Below, piece by piece: positions 59,475-64,000 of a stretch of 64,000 nt of DNA. Within the stretch, counting starts at the first letter, position 1, and the number at the start of each line of letters is the position of its first letter. A program made the translations under genes and the position numbers. The notes beneath the pieces were generated by a model. That model was not told the DNA's origin. It searched no databases and worked only from the letters and a program-made list of their open reading frames with translations. Source of the stretch: Soonwooa sp032062245 (GTDB taxonomy: Bacteria; Bacteroidota; Bacteroidia; Flavobacteriales; Weeksellaceae); the NCBI RefSeq assembly GCF_032062245.1, contig NZ_DAMBQF010000001.1, forward strand, positions 124,001 through 188,000. Reading direction: 5' to 3'.

Positions 59475-59978
59475 ATGAATCAATTACAATATTGTCCTAA
59501 ATGTGGAAATAAATCTCTTAAGTGGGATGGCGAAAAAAAATGGAGTTGTGGACAATGCGACAATACAATGTATCATAATTGTGCTGGCGCCGTCGCAGTT
59601 GTTATCCGTTGCGGAGAAGAAATCTTTTTAACCAAGAGAAATCAAAATCCTGCAATTGGGAAAATGGATCTTAGCGGTGGTTTTGTTGATCCAAAAGAAT
59701 CTGCAGAAGAAACTTGTCGTCGAGAATTAAAAGAAGAATTAAACATTGACATCGATATTTCTAAACTTAAATATCTTACAAGTGCACCAAATGTCTATCA
59801 TTATAAAGACATTGATTACAACACTTTGGATTTATTTTATGAATATGAAGTTTCGGAAAAGTTTGTTCCAGAATTGGAAGAGCATGAAGTTTCTGATTTT
59901 GTTTGGATTAAAAAAGAAGACATCAACTTGGACGACATCGCATTTGATTCCCAAAGAATTTTTTTTAAAACATATTAA
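59475..59978 (+). CDS. NUDIX hydrolase with an N-terminal zinc ribbon
   Basis: The 167-residue protein starts with a four-Cys zinc ribbon (CPKCGNKSLKW ... CGQCDNTMYHNC). A NUDIX domain follows whose box GGFVDPKESAEETCRRELKE plus ELNI fits GX5EX7REUXEEXGU. This layout resembles NudC-like or ADP-ribose/NADH-cleaving NUDIX proteins, but the substrate is not determinable. It begins six bases after xerD and ends the operon. Confidence 0.9.
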   Translation: MNQLQYCPKCGNKSLKWDGEKKWSCGQCDNTMYHNCAGAVAVVIRCGEEIFLTKRNQNPAIGKMDLSGGFVDPKESAEETCRRELKEELNIDIDISKLKYLTSAPNVYHYKDIDYNTLDLFYEYEVSEKFVPELEEHEVSDFVWIKKEDINLDDIAFDSQRIFFKTY

Positions 59979-59989
59979 CTACAAAAAAT

Positions 59990-60024
59990 AAGAAAGCCTC
60001 GCAAATTGCGAGGCTTTCTTTATT
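59990..60024. terminator. Bidirectional terminator between the NUDIX gene and pckA
   Basis: AAGAAAGCCTCGCA and TGCGAGGCTTTCTT form a perfect 14-bp stem with a 3-base loop, flanked by A- and T-runs. The two genes converge on it. Confidence 0.94.
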
Positions 60025-60040
60025 TAAAATAACATCAACA

Positions 60041-61636
60041 TTAGATTTGAGGTCCGCTAGCAACTAATGCTTTAGCTTCGTCGTTATCTGTATATTGCTC
60101 AAAATTCTTAATGTATTTAGCAGCTAATTCTTTAGCTTTAGCTTCCCACTCTGCAGCATCAGCATAAGTATCTCTTGGATCAAGGATTCCTTCTGATACG
60201 TTTGGTAACGCAGTTGGGAATTCAAGATTCATTACAGGAACTGTGTTAGTTTCTGCTTTGTCAATAGAACCATCGATAATTGCATCGATAATCGCTCTTG
60301 TATCTTTAAGAGAAATTCTCTTACCAGTACCATTCCATCCAGTGTTAACTAAATAAGCTTTAGCACCGTGCTCTTTCATTTTTCCAATTAATGTCTGAGA
60401 ATACATTGTTGGGTGTAATGATAAGAACGCCTCACCAAATGCTGGAGAGAAAGATGGCGTAGGCTCTGTAATCCCCCTTTCAGTACCTGCAAGTTTTGAA
60501 GTATAACCGCAAAGGAAGTGATATTGCGCTTGATCATCTGTTAAGATAGATACCGGAGGCAACACACCGAAAGCATCAGCAGAAAGATAAATAATCTTTT
60601 TAGCATGACCTGCTTTTGACGGTAAAACGATTTTGTTGATATGATAGATTGGGTAAGAAACTCTCGTATTCTCGGTAACAGATCCGTCAGCAAAGTCAAC
60701 TTCTCCATTATCTTTAACCACAACGTTTTCTAACAAAGCATCTCTTCTGATAGCACCATAAATGTCTGGTTCTTTTTCAGCAGAAAGGTCGATAACTTTC
60801 GCATAACATCCACCTTCGTAGTTGAATACACCATTGTTATCCCATCCGTGCTCGTCATCACCAATTAGGTAACGTTTAGGATCTGCAGAAAGTGTAGTTT
60901 TACCAGTACCTGACAATCCGAAGAATACAGCAACATCACCAGCTTCGCCAACGTTAGCAGAACAGTGCATAGACGCCATACCTTTTAGTGGTAAATAGTA
61001 GTTCATCATTGCGAACATACCTTTCTTCATCTCACCACCGTACCAAGTACCACCGATGATTTGCATTTTTTTAGTTAAATCGAACATTACAAAAACCTCA
61101 GAGTTAAGTCCGTGGTCTTTCCAGTTCGGGTTAACAGTTTCAGCAGAATTGATAACTAAGAAATCAGGCTCTCCGTATTGATCTAACTCATAATGAGAAG
61201 GACGGATAAACATATTAGTTACAAAATGCGCTTGCCAAGCCACTTTAGTTACGAATCTAACTTTTAGACGCGTGTCTGGGTTAGTACCGCAGAATGTATC
61301 AACAACATACAATTTGCTCCCCGACATATCTTTTTGTACAAGACCTAGTAATTCGTCAAAAATTGCCGTCGTTGTTGGTCTGTTGATGTTACCATCCCAC
61401 CAGATTGTATTTTCTGTAGCAGCGTCTTTTACAATGTAACGATCTTTTGGCGATCTTCCTGTAAAAATACCTGTTTGCACAGATACTGCACCAGTTGTAG
61501 TTAAAGTTCCTTTAGCAAATCCTTCGTTATTAGGATTCATTTCTTCTTGGAAAATTGTTTCGTAAGAAGGATTGTAAAGTATCTCTGCGTCAGTTGTGAT
61601 ACCATTACGCTCTAGGTAGCGTTTGATGTGTTCCAT
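60041..61636 (-). CDS. pckA: Phosphoenolpyruvate carboxykinase (ATP)
   Basis: PckA converts oxaloacetate and ATP to phosphoenolpyruvate, CO2 and ADP, the first step of gluconeogenesis. The 531-residue protein has GIFTGRSPKDRYIVKD, the P-loop GLSGTGKTT (240-248), LIGDDEHGWDNNGVFNYEGGCYAK, and LVNTGWNGTGKRISLKDTRAII. It stands alone between a promoter and a strong terminator. Confidence 0.98.
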   Translation of the reverse strand: MEHIKRYLERNGITTDAEILYNPSYETIFQEEMNPNNEGFAKGTLTTTGAVSVQTGIFTGRSPKDRYIVKDAATENTIWWDGNINRPTTTAIFDELLGLVQKDMSGSKLYVVDTFCGTNPDTRLKVRFVTKVAWQAHFVTNMFIRPSHYELDQYGEPDFLVINSAETVNPNWKDHGLNSEVFVMFDLTKKMQIIGGTWYGGEMKKGMFAMMNYYLPLKGMASMHCSANVGEAGDVAVFFGLSGTGKTTLSADPKRYLIGDDEHGWDNNGVFNYEGGCYAKVIDLSAEKEPDIYGAIRRDALLENVVVKDNGEVDFADGSVTENTRVSYPIYHINKIVLPSKAGHAKKIIYLSADAFGVLPPVSILTDDQAQYHFLCGYTSKLAGTERGITEPTPSFSPAFGEAFLSLHPTMYSQTLIGKMKEHGAKAYLVNTGWNGTGKRISLKDTRAIIDAIIDGSIDKAETNTVPVMNLEFPTALPNVSEGILDPRDTYADAAEWEAKAKELAAKYIKNFEQYTDNDEAKALVASGPQI

Positions 61637-61665
61637 AATTTTTACTATATTATTTTGACCTTTTG

Positions 61666-61673
61666 CAAATTTA
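61666..61673 (-). promoter_or_regulatory. pckA promoter -7 element (TAAATTTG)
   Basis: On the minus strand TAAATTTG lies 30 bases before the pckA start and matches TAnnTTTG. Confidence 0.58.
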
Positions 61674-61743
61674 AAACGTTAAAGTAAGATTTTTAAAATA
61701 AATAAAATGACAATAGTCAGTTTTCAAAAAAATTAATTAAAAA

Positions 61744-62652
61744 TTACGAATATACCATTTCATTCCATGGTATTATTGTTTCAAAACCTTTTTTAGAAAA
61801 ATATTTTTCGTAATCCTCAAATCGTGAAGTTAACACAAAATCGCCTCCCCAAGCCCCCAAAGACTTAATAAAACTCGGGCAATCATCAAAAAAGCGCTTT
61901 TTCGTAGTTTCTAATTCTAAAAACTCCGAAAGTAGACTTTCGTGTTCAATCATCAAATCTGAAAACTCTGAAAGTTGATTTGCCTTTAAAACTTGTTGTG
62001 TAATGTTATTAAACTTCGCGATTAAATGTACGGATTTTTCTTTAGAACGATAAAGTCTTATGCCTTCCCTACTATCTTGCTTTTTGTTAAGATGTACAAA
62101 TATTAAATCCTCCAAAAATTTGGGTTTGAAGTCACTTTCTTTATAAGTTGGCAAATTATTTTCAATTTTAAATAAAATCGAATGATTGGCTTTTGCAACA
62201 GCAACATCGTAACCACTTCCGCCCAACGATTTTTCGTTTAAAACAAAAGCGTCAACATCAGCCCATTTCGCCAAAGAAGCCATCAAAGTCGAACTACTTC
62301 CCAAACCATAATTGCTAGGAAATTGCAAATTGGAAGTAATTTCAATATTTTGATCAGCCTCGAATTTTGTCGAGCCGAGCAACTGACAGTTTTTTAAAGT
62401 TTTTAAAACAAATTCGGCAGCTTCAGGATTATTAGACTCGAGAACTTGCCAAGATTTGTAATCAATCTTAGTCGTTAACCAAATTTGCCCTTGATGTTTT
62501 CCTGTCCAAATAACTAGATGATTGGGCTCTTGTTGCTCTCTAAAAAAAAACTCTTGCCCCCAATTGGTTGGTACAGCAAGAGCTTCGGCGCCGTCTAACA
62601 CGACGTATTCTGAAGTGAGCAATAATTTCCCGCGAGAAAAAATTTGACTCAT
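61744..62652 (-). CDS. GYDIA family GHMP kinase
   Basis: The 302-residue protein is a GHMP-fold kinase. It has SRGKLLLTSEYVVLDGAEALAVP at the start, the ATP-binding motif SNYGLGSSSTLMASLA, and the family-defining GSGYDVAVA (a GYDIA variant). In Bacteroidota, GYDIA kinases are thought to act in the mevalonate/isoprenoid pathway in place of canonical phosphomevalonate kinase. That role is from family knowledge, not this sequence. It starts nine bases after fabD. Confidence 0.88.
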   Translation of the reverse strand: MSQIFSRGKLLLTSEYVVLDGAEALAVPTNWGQEFFFREQQEPNHLVIWTGKHQGQIWLTTKIDYKSWQVLESNNPEAAEFVLKTLKNCQLLGSTKFEADQNIEITSNLQFPSNYGLGSSSTLMASLAKWADVDAFVLNEKSLGGSGYDVAVAKANHSILFKIENNLPTYKESDFKPKFLEDLIFVHLNKKQDSREGIRLYRSKEKSVHLIAKFNNITQQVLKANQLSEFSDLMIEHESLLSEFLELETTKKRFFDDCPSFIKSLGAWGGDFVLTSRFEDYEKYFSKKGFETIIPWNEMVYS

Positions 62653-62661
62653 ATTTTTAAA

Positions 62662-63537
62662 TTATAATGCAGAAGAAACAAAAACTTCTGGGTTAATTTT
62701 TTTGATAAGACCTTGTAAAGTCTTTCCTGGTCCAACTTCGATAAACATCTCAGCGCCATCTTTAATCATATTTTGTACACTTTGTGTCCACTTAACAGGA
62801 CCTGTCAATTGTGCAATAAGATTTTTCTGAATTTCTAATGGATCAGAAACTGCAGTCGTCGTAATGTTTTGATAAACCGGAATTGTCGCTTTTCTAAACT
62901 TTGTGTTTTCAATAGCTGCCGCCAATTTTTCTTGTGCTGGTTGCATCAAAGGAGAATGGAACGCACCATTAACTGGCAACAACAAAGCTCTTTTAGCTCC
63001 AGCTTCTTTTAGTGCAACACAAGCTGCCTCAACCGCTGCTGTTTCACCAGAAATTACCAATTGTCCAGGACAGTTGTAATTTGCAGGAACAACAATACCA
63101 TCAATCGATTGACAAATATCTTCTACAACTTTATCTTCTAAACCTAGAATAGCCGCCATAGAACTTGGGTTGATGTCACAAGCTTCTTGCATAGCTTCTG
63201 CTCTAGCTGCCACCAATTTTAGTCCATCTTCAAAAGATAAAACACCATTTGCTACCAAAGCCGAAAACTCACCAAGTGAATGTCCTGCCACCATCTGCGC
63301 ACCAAGAGCATCTGCAGCTTTAACACCAGCAACAGAATGAATAAAAATTGCAGGTTGTGTTACTTTAGTTTTTTTAAGATCTTCATCAGTTCCTGCGAAC
63401 ATGATGTTAAGAATATCGAAACCAAGAATCTCATTTGCAGAATCCATCAAATCTTTGATGTCTCTACGGGCGTCATACAGCTCCTTACCCATCCCAACAT
63501 ATTGAGACCCTTGTCCAGGGAATACAAGTGCTTTCAT
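62662..63537 (-). CDS. fabD: Malonyl-CoA:acyl-carrier-protein transacylase
   Basis: FabD moves malonyl groups onto ACP for fatty-acid synthesis. The 291-residue protein has FPGQGSQYVGMGKELYD (6-22), the nucleophile elbow GHSLGEFSALVANG (Ser87), NYNCPGQLVISG and NGAFHSPLMQPA with the catalytic His. It lies between a periplasmic-binding-like gene (28 bp upstream) and a GHMP kinase (nine bases downstream), apparently one transcript. Other fab genes are not here. Confidence 0.97.
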   Translation of the reverse strand: MKALVFPGQGSQYVGMGKELYDARRDIKDLMDSANEILGFDILNIMFAGTDEDLKKTKVTQPAIFIHSVAGVKAADALGAQMVAGHSLGEFSALVANGVLSFEDGLKLVAARAEAMQEACDINPSSMAAILGLEDKVVEDICQSIDGIVVPANYNCPGQLVISGETAAVEAACVALKEAGAKRALLLPVNGAFHSPLMQPAQEKLAAAIENTKFRKATIPVYQNITTTAVSDPLEIQKNLIAQLTGPVKWTQSVQNMIKDGAEMFIEVGPGKTLQGLIKKINPEVFVSSAL

Positions 63538-63565
63538 ATATATTAACTCTTTCCTATATTAATTA

Positions 63566-64000
63566 TTAAGGCACCAATCTTACCACTCTGTAACCTGTGT
63601 TAATGTAAGCACCGTTTGGTTTTGCTCGAGTAAATTCGAATTTTGTTGCTAATTGCGTTTGCGATTTATTAATTTGTTTAAAAATCTCGCCTTTTTTATT
63701 TTCACGAGACAACATATCATTAACCACATCAAATCCTACAACAGCGTAGCGACTTGGCGTTTTGCAATATTTAGTTTTATAATCTTTAAGAACTTCCTTC
63801 TCGAAAGAACCTTCTGTATTAATTTTTTTATCCATCAAATACACCAAGCTCGATTGTGATAAGTCATCCATCTTTTTCTCAAAGGTTGAATTATAAAACA
63901 TGCTAAATGCTTTGTTACCTGTAACTTCTTTTGACAAGGCAATTAATCGATTTGCAAAAGCCGTCCCAACATTATCATCATCATTTGCCAATACCGCAAT
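63566..64000 (-). CDS. C-terminal part of a periplasmic-binding-fold (LysM/LppC-like) protein, cut by the window edge
   Basis: The frame is open to base 64000, so the true N-terminus lies outside. The visible 144 residues (IAVLANDDDNVGTAFANRL; KEVLKDYKTKYCKTPSRYAVVGFDVVNDML; NGAYINTGYRVVRLVP) look like the end of a type 1 periplasmic-binding fold. In Bacteroidota such folds are found behind LysM domains in proteins resembling penicillin-binding-protein activators or amino-acid ABC-transporter binding proteins. The identification is tentative. It is upstream of fabD by 28 bp. Confidence 0.6.
   Translation of the reverse strand: MAVLANDDDNVGTAFANRLIALSKEVTGNKAFSMFYNSTFEKKMDDLSQSSLVYLMDKKINTEGSFEKEVLKDYKTKYCKTPSRYAVVGFDVVNDMLSRENKKGEIFKQINKSQTQLATKFEFTRAKPNGAYINTGYRVVRLVP

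Overview
The window is about 64 kb of AT-rich chromosome from a Bacteroidota bacterium. It most likely belongs to the Weeksellaceae (Chryseobacterium, Kaistella or Epilithonimonas type). The evidence is a set of lineage-typical families (GLPGLI, GYDIA-type GHMP kinase, CtlX, DUF3127, FeoB-associated Cys-rich protein, split MetH), TAnnTTTG-type -7 promoter elements, a general lack of Shine-Dalgarno sequences, and dispersed intergenic repeats of a kind I associate with Chryseobacterium. The genus is inference.

Layout. 1-1.3 kb: 3' end of a type I restriction HsdR gene beside three tRNA genes (Leu-TAA, Gly-GCC, Leu-TAG). 1.8-6.6 kb: a DUF3127 protein with an SSB-like tail, aat, an EamA transporter, a TPR protein and glmM. 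6.7-9.2 kb: feoA-feoB and a small FeoB-associated protein. 9.3-12.9 kb: a GLPGLI protein, a DUF2520 protein and an ECF sigma module. 13-18.5 kb: a PpiD-like foldase, an MCE protein and a two-gene Fe-S electron-transfer pair. 18.6-23.4 kb: a tightly overlapping glycosyltransferase, flippase and AsnB-type amidotransferase unit. 23.4-29.8 kb: a lipoprotein, serS, a paired-hairpin repeat, an MFS exporter, a GH3-family protein, and rplU-rpmA. 29.9-33.7 kb: a GH63-like glycosidase between an unidentified gene remnant and a decayed SDR gene.

34-43 kb is the most coherent block, a methionine operon. A SAM-I riboswitch precedes metX, an ACT-homoserine dehydrogenase, a Cys/Met-metabolism PLP enzyme, metH in two pieces, and metF. 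Together they run from aspartate semialdehyde to methionine and supply the methyl-folate. Most gaps in this operon contain heptanucleotide-periodic DNA or dispersed repeats. A second SAM-I riboswitch, with a clear downstream terminator, controls metY at 50.6-52.2 kb. MetY is flanked by two guanidino-modifying enzymes (CtlX and an arginine-deiminase-family protein).

43-50 kb: recJ, nadD, an exported alpha/beta hydrolase, DUF3817 and a TonB-dependent outer-membrane protein. 53-64 kb: an EamA transporter, then central metabolism (gltA, eno, pckA), an enoyl-CoA hydratase-deaminase-xerD-NUDIX string, and at the right edge fabD, a GYDIA kinase and a truncated periplasmic-binding-like protein.

I found no CRISPR array, prophage, intact insertion sequence or clearly new defence system. 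The less ordinary observations are the two riboswitches with different expression platforms, the repeat-invaded met operon, two promoters placed only five bases before an ATG, the SSB-like tail on DUF3127, and the sugar-amidation gene unit.
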